Assembly (NCBI RefSeq): GCF_017377735.1
Contig: NZ_JAFVMH010000002.1
Span: forward strand, 496,001-560,000
DNA from: Acetobacter garciniae
GTDB lineage: Bacteria; Pseudomonadota; Alphaproteobacteria; Acetobacterales; Acetobacteraceae
DNA length: 64,000 nucleotides
Direction of reading: 5' to 3'
Position numbers and translations under genes: made by a program. A model generated the notes under the pieces. That model did no database searches and was not told the origin of the DNA. It saw nothing but the letters and a program-made list of their open reading frames with translations. Positions 19,043 through 27,048 of this stretch are shown piece after piece. Position 1 is the stretch's first letter. Every line of letters starts with the position of its first letter.

Positions 19043-19345
19043 ATGAGTAAGGAAAAAGACGAGTCCTTCGATGCCCGGCTGAAGGCGGCTGAACGCCGTA
19101 ACGGCCTGGTGACCCAGGACACATCCACCAGTCCCGAGGCGGACGCCGACAAGCCCCTTGCCACGCTGGCGCTACGGGCGGGAACGGAAATGCTCTCGGC
19201 CCTGATCGTGGGTGTGGCCATAGGGTGGGGGCTGGATCACTGGCTGCATACCAGGGCCGTGTTCCTTATTCTCTTCGCGCTGCTGGGTGGCGGTGCTGGC
19301 GTGCTCAATGTCTGGCGGCTTGTCAGGCCGACGGACGAAACATAG
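19043..19345 (+). CDS. atpI: ATP synthase accessory protein AtpI
   Basis: Small membrane protein that helps assemble the c-ring. The 100 residues comprise a charged N-terminal half and two hydrophobic helices (about 48-66 and 70-90) with the AtpI-like pattern AIGWGLDHWLHTRAVF and GVLNVWRLV. The start follows GGGAGGTGCGAGGA. It heads atpI-atpB-atpE-atpF'-atpF, the F0 operon kept separate from F1 in alphaproteobacteria. Confidence 0.9.
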   Translation: MSKEKDESFDARLKAAERRNGLVTQDTSTSPEADADKPLATLALRAGTEMLSALIVGVAIGWGLDHWLHTRAVFLILFALLGGGAGVLNVWRLVRPTDET

Positions 19346-19396
19346 GAAGCTAGGCCCGAAGACACGATTCGGGTGCAGGGTTTTAGGAGAGCGGTT

Positions 19397-20146
19397 GTGG
19401 CGGGCGGTTCCAGCATCAACGTACTTGAACAGTTTGAGCTTCATCCCGTTCTTGGCGGGCTGGGCGAAGCGCTGCGATTCAGCCAGTCTCCCCTGTACAT
19501 GATCATCGCCGTCTGCCTGGTGCTGGCCTTCCTGTATTTCGGCATGCGTCCCGCCGCCGTCGTGCCCGGTCGCCTCCAGGCCGCGGCCGAGGTGTGCTAC
19601 GAATTCATTCACAACATGGCGCTGGATACGATCGGGCCGGAAGGTGCGGCCTTCTTCCCGTTCGTCTTTACCCTGTTCTTCTTTATCCTGGCGGGTAATT
19701 ATATCGGCCTGCTGCCGTTCTCCTTCACCTTCACCAGCCATATCGCGGTCACGCTGGCCCTGGCGCTGATGGTGTTCGCCCTGACGGTGGTGGTTTCGTT
19801 CAAGGTGCAGGGGCTGCGTTTCTTCGCGCATTTCATGCCTGCGGGGGCAAGCCCCTTCCTGGCGCCGCTGCTGATCCCGATCGAGATCCTGTCCTTTCTG
19901 TCCCGCCCTGTCAGCCTGTCCATTCGTTTGTTCGCAAACATGGTGGCCGGGCATGTCATGTTCGATATTTTCGCAAGCTTCGTCATCATGCTCGCCGGGT
20001 TCGGCGTCGTGGGCGACGTGTTTGCGATCGGGCCGATCGCCATCAACGTGGCGCTTATGGCTCTTGAGTTGCTAGTCGGTGTGTTGCAGGCCTATGTGTT
20101 TGCCATTCTGACGTGCATCTACCTGCGGGAGGCCGTGGCTCACTGA
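19397..20146 (+). CDS. atpB: F0F1 ATP synthase subunit a
   Basis: Forms the proton half-channels next to the c-ring. A GTG start at 19397 is chosen because TTTTAGGAGAG precedes it at the right distance; it gives 249 residues, and an in-frame GTG 24 bases upstream lacks this. Helices span most of the protein. The essential arginine is in SLSIRLFANMVAGH, and the C-terminal helix carries LELLVGVLQAYVFAIL. F1 genes are not in this window. Confidence 0.97.
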   Translation: MAGGSSINVLEQFELHPVLGGLGEALRFSQSPLYMIIAVCLVLAFLYFGMRPAAVVPGRLQAAAEVCYEFIHNMALDTIGPEGAAFFPFVFTLFFFILAGNYIGLLPFSFTFTSHIAVTLALALMVFALTVVVSFKVQGLRFFAHFMPAGASPFLAPLLIPIEILSFLSRPVSLSIRLFANMVAGHVMFDIFASFVIMLAGFGVVGDVFAIGPIAINVALMALELLVGVLQAYVFAILTCIYLREAVAH

Positions 20147-20201
20147 GGAGCTGCTTTGCCCGTTTCTTTTCAAACTGTCTTGAAACAAGGAAGTGACTGA
20201 T

Positions 20202-20426
20202 ATGGACATCGCTGCAGCCCGGGAAATCGGTGCAGGTATCGCCGTTATCGCCCTCGCCGGCGTTGGTATCGGCCTCGGCAACATCTTCTCCACGCTGGTC
20301 AGCAGCATCGCGCGCAATCCGGCTTCCCGCCCGCACGTGTTCGGTCTGGGCATGCTGGGCTTTGCCCTGACGGAAGCTATCGCGCTGTTCGCCCTGCTGA
20401 TCGCGTTCCTGATCCTTTTCGTCTGA
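20202..20426 (+). CDS. atpE: F0F1 ATP synthase subunit c
   Basis: Proteolipid forming the rotating c-ring. The 74-residue hairpin has a Gly/Ala-rich first helix ([17 protein letters not shown]), the polar loop [10 protein letters not shown] and a second helix with the proton-binding Glu in [14 protein letters not shown]. The sodium-binding signature is absent, so it should be proton-coupled. The ATG at 20202 follows AAGGAAG. Confidence 0.97.
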   Translation: MDIAAAREIGAGIAVIALAGVGIGLGNIFSTLVSSIARNPASRPHVFGLGMLGFALTEAIALFALLIAFLILFV

Positions 20427-20457
20427 GAACGTCCAGGATTTAAGAGGAGACATTTCC

Positions 20458-21057
20458 GTGGGTGTCATGACTAGGACAGTGCGTACCGGGCTGCTGCTGA
20501 CGGTTTGCGGCGTTTCCCTGCTGGCCGTTTCAGCGCCGGGTGCGTACGCCACGGGAATGCCTCAGCTTGATTTTGCCAACCCTCTGGTAACCGGTCAGGT
20601 TTTCTGGGGCGCAATTATCTTCCTGGTTTTCTACCTTGTGCTGAGCAAGGTCATGCTGCCGGGTGTGGCCCGGGTGCTGGAAGATCGCGGCCAGCGTATT
20701 TCCGGTGACCTGGAAATAGCCCGCTCGGCCAAGCACGACGCCGACAAGGCGGTGGCTGAACTGCAACAGGCCCGCAAGGATGCGATGGCCGAAGCGCAGG
20801 CGCATCTGAAAACCGTTCTGGAAGAAGAACACCGTGCGGCCGAGCAGCAGCTTGCGCAGATCAACGCCCGGCTGGATACAGAAATTGCCGACGCCGAAAA
20901 GCGCGTGGCCGACGAAAAGGCCCGTGCCGTTGGCGCGCTGAAAGACATCGCGGCGGAAACCACCCAGGCTCTCGTGCAGCGCCTGACGGGTGTTGTCCCC
21001 GATGCCCAGCTTGTTGCCCAGAGGGTTGAGACCGCCTGCGCGCCTCATACCATCTGA
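20458..21057 (+). CDS. atpF': F0F1 ATP synthase subunit b'
   Basis: One of two different b-type stalk subunits linking F0 to F1, as in alphaproteobacteria and photosynthetic bacteria. The 199 residues start at a GTG behind TAAGAGGAGA; ATG 20467 is an alternative. A hydrophobic N-terminal stretch resembling a signal sequence (GLLLTVCGVSLLAVSAPGA) is followed by the membrane helix VFWGAIIFLVFYLVLSKVML and a long Ala/Glu/Arg coiled coil ending near VETACAPHTI. Confidence 0.93.
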   Translation: MGVMTRTVRTGLLLTVCGVSLLAVSAPGAYATGMPQLDFANPLVTGQVFWGAIIFLVFYLVLSKVMLPGVARVLEDRGQRISGDLEIARSAKHDADKAVAELQQARKDAMAEAQAHLKTVLEEEHRAAEQQLAQINARLDTEIADAEKRVADEKARAVGALKDIAAETTQALVQRLTGVVPDAQLVAQRVETACAPHTI

Positions 21058-21108
21058 TCCGACCCATCTGACCACCGCATTTGGCCGATTCCGGGGGAAT
21101 TATTCGTC

Positions 21109-21612
21109 ATGTCCGGCATTTTTCACGAAGCGGGTTTCTGGGTTGCTGTTTCGTTTGTCCTGTTTTTCGTCCTTGCGGGCAAGAAGCTGTGGACACCCAT
21201 TGCAGCCATTCTGGACAACCGAGCGGAACTGATCCGCAAAGAGCTGGACGAGGCCGCCCGTCTGCGGCGCGAAGCCGAGCAGATGCTCGAGGACGCCACG
21301 CGTGAGCGTGAACAGGCTTTTGCCGAGGCACGCAGCCTTGTCGAGCAGTCCCGCCAGCAGGCGCAGGACATGGCGCTGAAAGCCAGGGCGGAAGCCGAAG
21401 CCGCGGTGGCCCGTCACGAACAGATGGCACGTGACCGCATTGCCGCCGTTGAACGCGCCGCCGTCAAGGAAGTGCGCCAGCTTGCGATCGATGCGGCGGT
21501 GGAAGCGGCACATGGCATTATTCCCCAGACCCTGGACGACAAGGGGGCTTCGGCCCTGATCGACCAGGCGCTGGCGGGCCTGCCTGCCGCCATGGCCCGC
21601 CAGATTGCCTGA
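21109..21612 (+). CDS. atpF: F0F1 ATP synthase subunit b
   Basis: Peripheral stalk subunit of 167 residues. A single N-terminal membrane helix (HEAGFWVAVSFVLFFVLAGK) is followed by the family motif LWTPIAAILDNRAELIRKEL and an Ala/Glu/Arg coiled coil to the C-terminus. The ATG follows GGGGGAATT. It is the last gene of the F0 operon; the next ORF starts 55 bases later with its own ribosome-binding site. Confidence 0.95.
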   Translation: MSGIFHEAGFWVAVSFVLFFVLAGKKLWTPIAAILDNRAELIRKELDEAARLRREAEQMLEDATREREQAFAEARSLVEQSRQQAQDMALKARAEAEAAVARHEQMARDRIAAVERAAVKEVRQLAIDAAVEAAHGIIPQTLDDKGASALIDQALAGLPAAMARQIA

Positions 21613-21666
21613 CCGGCCCTTGCTGGCCCCTTTTCCCCCGCTATTTCTTAAGGGAGTGCCCCGGTC

Positions 21667-22455
21667 GTGACAGATCAGGCACCCTCTTCCCTGTCGGCCA
21701 TGGGCATGCCCGATTCACCGCAGGGGGCAGAACGGCCCGTGCTGAGCATCGTGATCGCGGTACTGGACGAGCAGGACAACCTGCCCCAGGTCTGCCGCGA
21801 ACTGGCCGAAATGCGTGCGGCCCTGCCACTTACCGAAATTATTTTTGTCGATGATGGCAGCCGCGACAACAGCGTTGCCGTGCTGGGCCAGCTCAGGCAG
21901 GACTGCTTGCCGGGCCTGCGCGTGCTCTCGCATGATCGTCGCTGCGGTAAATCCGCGGCGCTGCGTACCGGTATTACCGCGGCACGCGGCGAATGGATCG
22001 CCACAATCGATGGCGACGGGCAGGACGACCCGCGTGAACTGATCGCACTGCTGGCCCTTGCACGCGGGGCGAACGGCACGCCGCCTCTGGTGGTTGGCGT
22101 GCGGACCCGCCGGCGTGATGGCTGGTCGCGCCGCGTGGCCACGCGTTTTGCCAACGGGTTGCGCCAGCGCCTGCTGCACGATCATTGCCCCGATACGGGG
22201 GCCCCCATCAAGCTGTTCCGCCGCATCGATTTCCTGCGCCTGCCGCAGTTCGAGGGGCTGCACCGCTTTCTGCCTGCCCTTCTGGCCGCGTATGGCGTGC
22301 CGCTGATCTGTTCCCCTGTTTCGCATCGGCCGCGCCTGCATGGCCAGTCGAAATACACCAATTTCGGCCGGGCCGTAGTGGGTGTGCGCGACCTGCTTGG
22401 TGTCATGTGGCTGCGCAACCGTACCCGGCTGCCGCGCTCGGTTCGTGAATGCTGA
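21667..22455 (+). CDS. GT2 glycosyltransferase, polyprenyl-phosphate type (ArnC/DPM1-like)
   Basis: Probably transfers a sugar from a nucleotide donor to polyprenyl phosphate at the cytoplasmic membrane face. From a GTG behind AAGGGAG, the 262 residues contain SIVIAVLDEQDNLPQV, FVDDGSRDNS, the DGDGQDDP metal site (DxD) and HRPRLHGQSKYTNFGR, all typical of DPM1/ArnC-like enzymes. The two C-terminal membrane helices of ArnC are missing, so it is closer to soluble DPM1-like forms. It overlaps by seven bases the ArnT-like gene that would use its lipid-linked sugar. Confidence 0.85.
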   Translation: MTDQAPSSLSAMGMPDSPQGAERPVLSIVIAVLDEQDNLPQVCRELAEMRAALPLTEIIFVDDGSRDNSVAVLGQLRQDCLPGLRVLSHDRRCGKSAALRTGITAARGEWIATIDGDGQDDPRELIALLALARGANGTPPLVVGVRTRRRDGWSRRVATRFANGLRQRLLHDHCPDTGAPIKLFRRIDFLRLPQFEGLHRFLPALLAAYGVPLICSPVSHRPRLHGQSKYTNFGRAVVGVRDLLGVMWLRNRTRLPRSVREC

Positions 22456-24143
22456 CACTCGGCAAGGGGTTGCGCGCGCTGATCCTGCTTGGGCTTGCGG
22501 CGTTTGTGCTGTTTCTGCCCGGGCGGGCGTCCATACCACCCTTCGACCGGGACGAGCCACGCTACATGCAGGCCTCCGCCCAGATGCTGCAGACGCATGA
22601 CTTCATTGACGTGCGTTTCCAGGACAAGCCCCGCTACCTTCAGCCTGCCGGTATTTACTGGCTTGAATCGCTCAGCGTTACTGCTGCCAGTGCGTTGACC
22701 GGCACGTGGCAGGGCCGCGCTGTCTGGCCGTATCGGGTGCCCTCGCTGCTGGCCATGACTGGATCGGTGGTGCTGACGGCGTTGATCGGGGGCATGCTGT
22801 TCAGCCCGCAGGCCGGTCTTGGGGCAGGGGTCCTGCTGGCGGCCAGCGTGCTGGTGACGGCTGAAAGCCGCATGGCCACGATCGATTCCTGCCTGTTGCT
22901 GACCGTTCTGCTGGCCCAGTTCGCCCTGGTCCGCGCCGTGGGGGACCGCCAGGCCGGCAGGCCTACGCATGTGGGCACGGCGTTACTGTACTGGGGGGCG
23001 ATCGGCTGCGGGTTGATGCTCAAGGGGCCGGTCATTCTCATTCCAGCGCTCGGCACGCCGCTTTCCCTCGCGCTGGTCGAGCGTAATGCCAGCCTGTGGC
23101 GCAGGTTGCGGCCGCGCTGGGGGTGGCTTGTTGCAGCCGCAATCCTGCTGCCGTGGTGTATCGCCATTGGCGTGGTCAGCCATGGGGATTTTTTCCGCCG
23201 CGCGGTGGGGGTGAATTTTCTGGGCAAGGTGGCGTCTGGCCAGCAGGCGCATGGCTTGCCGCCGGGTTACCATGTGCTGGTCTTCGTGCTGGCGTTCTGG
23301 CCGGGGTCCTATTTCGCGGCCAGCGTTCTGCCGCAGGCCTGGCGCGAGCGGGGCAATGTCGCGATACGTTACCTGATGTGCTGGATCGTGCCGCACTGGC
23401 TGGTGTTCGAGGCCATAGCCACCAAGCTGCCGCATTATGTGCTGCCTACCTATCCGGCCATTGCCATTCTTACCGCCGGGCTGCTGGCCCAGGGCGGGGC
23501 GGTCTGGCAGGGCGGCCCGCGCGCCTTGTGGGGCCGGGTGCTGATGGGCGTATACGGTGTGGTGTGGTGTTTCGTGGGCTGTGCGCTGGCCATGGCTGGC
23601 CCGTTGCTGCTGTGGAAGCTTGAACACCGGATTTCCTTCCCCGCCATGGTGCTGTCGGCGGGGGTGCTGCCGCTGGTCGGGCTGTCCATGCTCCAGATCT
23701 GGCGGGGCACGTTGCGCTATGCCGCCCTGAGCAGCGTTGCGGCGGCGGCCCTGCTGTATATGGGCCTGTTTACGGTCGTGGTGCCCGAACTGCGCAGTAT
23801 CTGGCTGGCCCCGCGCCTGGCGGCGCTGGTCCAGGCGGAACAGCCCTGCCCGCAGACGCGTATCTACTCGGTCTCGTTCTCGGAACCCAGCCTGGTGTTC
23901 CTGCTCGGCGGCAACGTGGTGCTGGACGGCCCGGCGGCGGCGGCCCAGGCCATGCGCGCCAAACCGGCCTGCACGGCAGCGCTGGTGGATGCACGCGACA
24001 GTGCCGCTTTTCTGGCGGCATTGGGGCCGGATCGTGCGCGGGTTACGCATCGTGATGGTGTGTCGGGGCTGAATTATTCCACCGGCCATATGCTGGCCAT
24101 CAGCCTCTATACGCTTCGCCAAGGCAGCCCCGAAGGGCCCTGA
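22449..24143 (+). CDS. ArnT/PMT-family membrane glycosyltransferase (GT83-like)
   Basis: Integral membrane enzyme that moves a sugar from a polyprenyl-phosphate carrier to an acceptor such as lipid A, on the periplasmic side. The 564 residues have about 11-12 hydrophobic helices. The first periplasmic loop reads PPFDRDEPRYMQ, carrying the catalytic acidic pair of ArnT/PMT enzymes, and VRFQDKPRYLQPAGIYWLES follows, as in ArnT. A small soluble domain at about 460-555 closes the protein. The preceding GT2 enzyme is the likely donor maker. The sugar and acceptor are unknown; no aminoarabinose genes (arnA, arnB) are nearby. Confidence 0.85.
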   Translation: MLTLGKGLRALILLGLAAFVLFLPGRASIPPFDRDEPRYMQASAQMLQTHDFIDVRFQDKPRYLQPAGIYWLESLSVTAASALTGTWQGRAVWPYRVPSLLAMTGSVVLTALIGGMLFSPQAGLGAGVLLAASVLVTAESRMATIDSCLLLTVLLAQFALVRAVGDRQAGRPTHVGTALLYWGAIGCGLMLKGPVILIPALGTPLSLALVERNASLWRRLRPRWGWLVAAAILLPWCIAIGVVSHGDFFRRAVGVNFLGKVASGQQAHGLPPGYHVLVFVLAFWPGSYFAASVLPQAWRERGNVAIRYLMCWIVPHWLVFEAIATKLPHYVLPTYPAIAILTAGLLAQGGAVWQGGPRALWGRVLMGVYGVVWCFVGCALAMAGPLLLWKLEHRISFPAMVLSAGVLPLVGLSMLQIWRGTLRYAALSSVAAAALLYMGLFTVVVPELRSIWLAPRLAALVQAEQPCPQTRIYSVSFSEPSLVFLLGGNVVLDGPAAAAQAMRAKPACTAALVDARDSAAFLAALGPDRARVTHRDGVSGLNYSTGHMLAISLYTLRQGSPEGP

Positions 24144-24155
24144 GGGCGTCAGGGA

Positions 24156-24239
24156 ATAAAAGTTTTTGGTGAAGCTTTTTTCAAAAAGCTTCAGGGAACG
24201 TCGCCTTTTTGAAAAAAGGCGACATCCAAAAACTTTTAT
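24156..24239. repeat. AT-rich nested palindromic repeat, copy 2
   Basis: An 84-base element at the convergent junction of the ArnT-like gene and the EctC fusion. Outer arms ATAAAAGTTTTTGG (24156-24169) and CCAAAAACTTTTAT (24226-24239) enclose GAAGCTTTTTTCAAAAAGCTTC (24171-24192) and TCGCCTTTTTGAAAAAAGGCGA (24201-24222, 22 bases by position). The whole unit is close to the reverse complement of 4883-4968. It probably ends transcription from both sides. Confidence 0.85.
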
Positions 24240-24269
24240 TATTTATCAACGGGTTATTTGGATCGGTCC

Positions 24270-25148
24270 TCAGCCTTCGTCTTTTTCCAGCGTGAAGCGG
24301 AAATCGCAATGGCTCGCACCTTCCATGATGGTCTGGCTGCGCTCGAAGGTGATCGCGGGGTTGAAGCCCTTGCAGAACGTGCCGTCGCGGCTACAGGACA
24401 GAATACCCCCCAAGGCACCCAGCCCCATCTCCCGGTACAGTTCGGCGTAACGGCAGCGCGTGACATTGAAGGCGAGTTCGTGGGGCGTGGCTTGCAGCAC
24501 GTCGAGCCTGAGCGCGTCCTCGGCGGTCCAGAGGGCGAGAACATTCTTCAGGTCCACCAGGTCGGGCATGTGGTCGAAGCGCTTTCGCATGGTTTCCCCC
24601 TGCTGCTCGGCCGAGCGGATAACCGTGTCGCGCAGGGTTTGCGTGGCTACGGCCTCGCCATGGCTGGCCACAAGCGTGTCATAGACCTGCTTGAGGATAT
24701 TGGCCTCGATCCGGCGCTGCTCGATAATCGGCACTTCCGCGCTGGCTGTGGCCTCGGATTCTTCCGGCGGGGTGGGTTCGTACCCGCCGTTGACATGGCG
24801 TTCCGTGCCGTTCACCGCCGGATCGAACACGCAGATCAGCCGCAGGGTGGATGTGGTGGCGCGCAGGATATGGGCGTCGTTCCTGTCGAGCGCATACAGC
24901 ACGCCGGGATAGATCGGGTGAACCTCGCCCGTGGCGCAATTCACCACCTCGCCTTCGCCGCCCACGCAGTAATTGGCTTCGAGATGATGGCGGTATTCGA
25001 GATGGAGGTCCTGGCCCGGATGCACATGCGTTTCGTGCAACGAAAACCCCATGCGGTCGCAGGCCAGCAGCAGTCGCGTGCTTTCCCAGCCGGGGCCCGC
25101 GGCAAAGCGCTCCGTGTTCCGCAGTTCAGAAATATCGCGCACGATCAT
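24270..25148 (-). CDS. Fusion of ectoine-synthase (EctC) cupin and ATC-hydrolase-like domain
   Basis: 292 residues. Residues 1-128 read as a complete EctC, the cupin that cyclises N-gamma-acetyl-diaminobutyrate to ectoine. Counting from the start, Trp21, Arg25, Thr40, Tyr52, His55, Glu57, Tyr85 and His93 fall on the positions I recall for the substrate- and iron-binding residues of Paenibacillus lautus EctC, in contexts MGFSLHETHVHPG, HHLEANYCVGGEGEV and PGVLYALDRNDAHILR. Residues about 145-290 match the L-2-amino-thiazoline-4-carboxylate hydrolase family (CRYAELYREMGLGALGGIL, SCSRDGTFCKGFNPAITFER, MEGASHCDFRF). No ectA, ectB or ectD is nearby, so ectoine synthesis is doubtful. The fused enzyme may act on another small acyl-amino or thiazoline compound. 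The domain identities are firm; the reaction is unknown. Confidence 0.82.
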   Translation of the reverse strand: MIVRDISELRNTERFAAGPGWESTRLLLACDRMGFSLHETHVHPGQDLHLEYRHHLEANYCVGGEGEVVNCATGEVHPIYPGVLYALDRNDAHILRATTSTLRLICVFDPAVNGTERHVNGGYEPTPPEESEATASAEVPIIEQRRIEANILKQVYDTLVASHGEAVATQTLRDTVIRSAEQQGETMRKRFDHMPDLVDLKNVLALWTAEDALRLDVLQATPHELAFNVTRCRYAELYREMGLGALGGILSCSRDGTFCKGFNPAITFERSQTIMEGASHCDFRFTLEKDEG

Positions 25149-25288
25149 GCCATGTCAGCCTTTGGTGTGAATGAAAACATGTTGCTATCATGAAACCAAA
25201 TGCCCGCCGGCATCAAGGGCTGGCCTTGCCCTGCCGGTAGCACGGCAGCGCCGTGAACGGTGCTATGGAAATAAGGGGGAGGAAAACA

Positions 25289-25364
25289 TGGTGCCCGCTG
25301 ACGGATTCGAACCATCGGCCCCATCATTACGAATGATGTGCTCTACCAGCTGAGCTAAGCGGGC
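25289..25364 (-). tRNA. tRNA-Thr (anticodon CGT)
   Basis: On the minus strand the cloverleaf folds fully: acceptor GCCCGCT with AGCGGGC, D arm GCTC-AGCTGGTAGA-GC, anticodon arm CATCA-TTCGTAA-TGATG with CGT at the centre, and T arm GATGG-TTCGAAT-CCGTC. Discriminator A and an encoded CCA are at 25289-25292. It reads ACG codons. It stands alone and shows no sign of integrated DNA beside it. Confidence 0.96.
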
Positions 25365-25413
25365 TAGGAGTGTTTCCAGCGCGGTGACTATCATGATCGT
25401 ACCCCCCACGCAA

Positions 25414-25471
25414 CCGCAAATCTGACAAAAAAAATGCCTTCCCCCCGCGTAAAGGCGGGGCGGGTTTGCGG
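25414..25471. other. Nested inverted repeat between tRNA-Thr and pqiA
   Basis: CCGCAAA (25414-25420) pairs with TTTGCGG (25465-25471), enclosing an inner CCCCGC/GCGGGG hairpin (25443-25460). A T run follows on the plus strand and an eight-T run occurs on the minus strand. It looks like a terminator but lies between divergently transcribed genes, so its role is unclear. Confidence 0.4.
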
Positions 25472-25518
25472 ATTTTTTACGGTTACAGGATCAGGATTAG
25501 GCTTTAGGGTCGAAAAGG

Positions 25519-27048
25519 ATGAGAATGCAGCACGTCGTGGCCCTACTGAGGGAAGCGCTGGCCCCGGGCCAGGATGTCCCCGTCGAGGAAGAACGGCATG
25601 TCCGTCTTCTGCGCGGCGTGGCGGAATGCCGCTGCTGCGGGCATATCCAGCTCATGCCCGAACTGGCACCCGGAACGCAGGCGCGCTGCCGCCGCTGCAA
25701 CGAACTGCTGGACCGGCGCAACCGAACATCGCCCATCGCCACGCCGCTGGCCTTCTGCATCAGTTCCGCCGCACTCTACCTGGCCATGCTGGCCTCCACC
25801 CTGATGATGCTCGACCTCTACGGGCGCGAACGCACGGTCGATATCCTGACCGGCCCTATCGAACTGCTGCATGAAGGCTGGGGGGAGGTGGCGGTGCTGG
25901 TGGCCATTGTCACCATTCTGGTGCCCGGGCTTGTGGTGGGCATGATGCTGCTGATCCTGACCGGGGCCCTGCAGCCGGTCCTGCCGTTCTGGGTGCCGCA
26001 TCTGCTCAAATGGTACGAAAAGCTGCGCCCGTGGTCCATGGTGGAAGTGTATATTCTGGGTGTGTTCGTGGCCTATACCAAGCTGGTGGACCTGGCCTAT
26101 GTGCATGTGGGGGCGGCGGTGTTCCTGGTGGCCGGGCTGATGGTGACCATGGCCGCGACCGATGCCACGCTGGATACGGAACTGATCTGGCAGAAACGTC
26201 GCACCGATCTGTCCCTGCGCCGGATGGATGACAGCCGCGTGCGGCTGGTGTGCGAAACGGTGGACCGCACGACACCGCTGCCCGCCCCTTCGCATATGGC
26301 GTCCTGCCTGTCCTGCGGGGTGGTCATGGCGTTCGATGCGGCCCTGCCCCCGACCAAGGCGGTGGGCTACTGCCCGCGCTGCGGCCATATCGTGCGCAGG
26401 CGCAAGGTCGACAGCAATGCCCGGACATTCGCCCTGCTGCTGTCTGCCGTGGTGTTCTACCTGCCGGCCAACATCTACCCCGTCATGACGGTGGTGCAGT
26501 TGGGCGGCGGCACGGGGCATACCATCATTGCCGGGGCGATCGAGTTGTGGAAAGACGGCATGATCCCGCTTTCCCTTCTGGTGCTGTTTGCCTCCGTCAC
26601 CGTGCCGGTGCTCAAGATCGTCGGGCTGTTTACCCTGCTGGTGGGAACGCGGCGGCATTCGCACGCGCATCTGGCGTTTCGCTCCCGCCTGTACAGGGTT
26701 ATCGACGTTATCGGCCGCTGGTCGATGATCGATGTGTTCATGGTCTCCATTCTGGTGGCCATGGTACGTTTCAACAGCATGGCCAATATTACGGCCAATG
26801 GCGGCATGGTCTGCTTTGCGGCGGTGGTGGTACTGACCATTTTCGCGGCCCATGCCTTCGATCCCCGCCAGATGTGGGACGCGGCAGGTGCCAACGGCCC
26901 GGATAGCGAGCCATCCCGCACAGGCGGGGCGGCGGGCCGTGCAGGCAGTGCCCCGCAGGCGGGCCTGGTATCGGCCGTCCACCATACGGGCATGGCGGGC
27001 GGCACACAGCCGGACAGGGACTTCAACATGGAGCCGAACAGGGCGTGA
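25519..27048 (+). CDS. pqiA: PqiA-family inner-membrane protein
   Basis: Inner-membrane partner of a PqiABC system that moves lipids or other hydrophobic compounds between the membranes. The 509 residues hold two similar halves, each with a zinc-ribbon (CRCCGHIQLMP...CRRCNE near 37-60; CLSCG...CPRCG near 265-290) and about four membrane helices, plus a hydrophilic tail from about 455. GAAAAGG upstream favours either ATG 25519 or 25525. The stop overlaps the pqiB GTG (GTGA at 27045-27048), so the two are coupled. Confidence 0.9.
   Translation: MRMQHVVALLREALAPGQDVPVEEERHVRLLRGVAECRCCGHIQLMPELAPGTQARCRRCNELLDRRNRTSPIATPLAFCISSAALYLAMLASTLMMLDLYGRERTVDILTGPIELLHEGWGEVAVLVAIVTILVPGLVVGMMLLILTGALQPVLPFWVPHLLKWYEKLRPWSMVEVYILGVFVAYTKLVDLAYVHVGAAVFLVAGLMVTMAATDATLDTELIWQKRRTDLSLRRMDDSRVRLVCETVDRTTPLPAPSHMASCLSCGVVMAFDAALPPTKAVGYCPRCGHIVRRRKVDSNARTFALLLSAVVFYLPANIYPVMTVVQLGGGTGHTIIAGAIELWKDGMIPLSLLVLFASVTVPVLKIVGLFTLLVGTRRHSHAHLAFRSRLYRVIDVIGRWSMIDVFMVSILVAMVRFNSMANITANGGMVCFAAVVVLTIFAAHAFDPRQMWDAAGANGPDSEPSRTGGAAGRAGSAPQAGLVSAVHHTGMAGGTQPDRDFNMEPNRA

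Noticed and set aside
25289..25364. tRNA-Thr as an integration site for a mobile island
   Set aside because: No integrase, no repeated tRNA 3' end and no foreign-looking genes were seen on either side.
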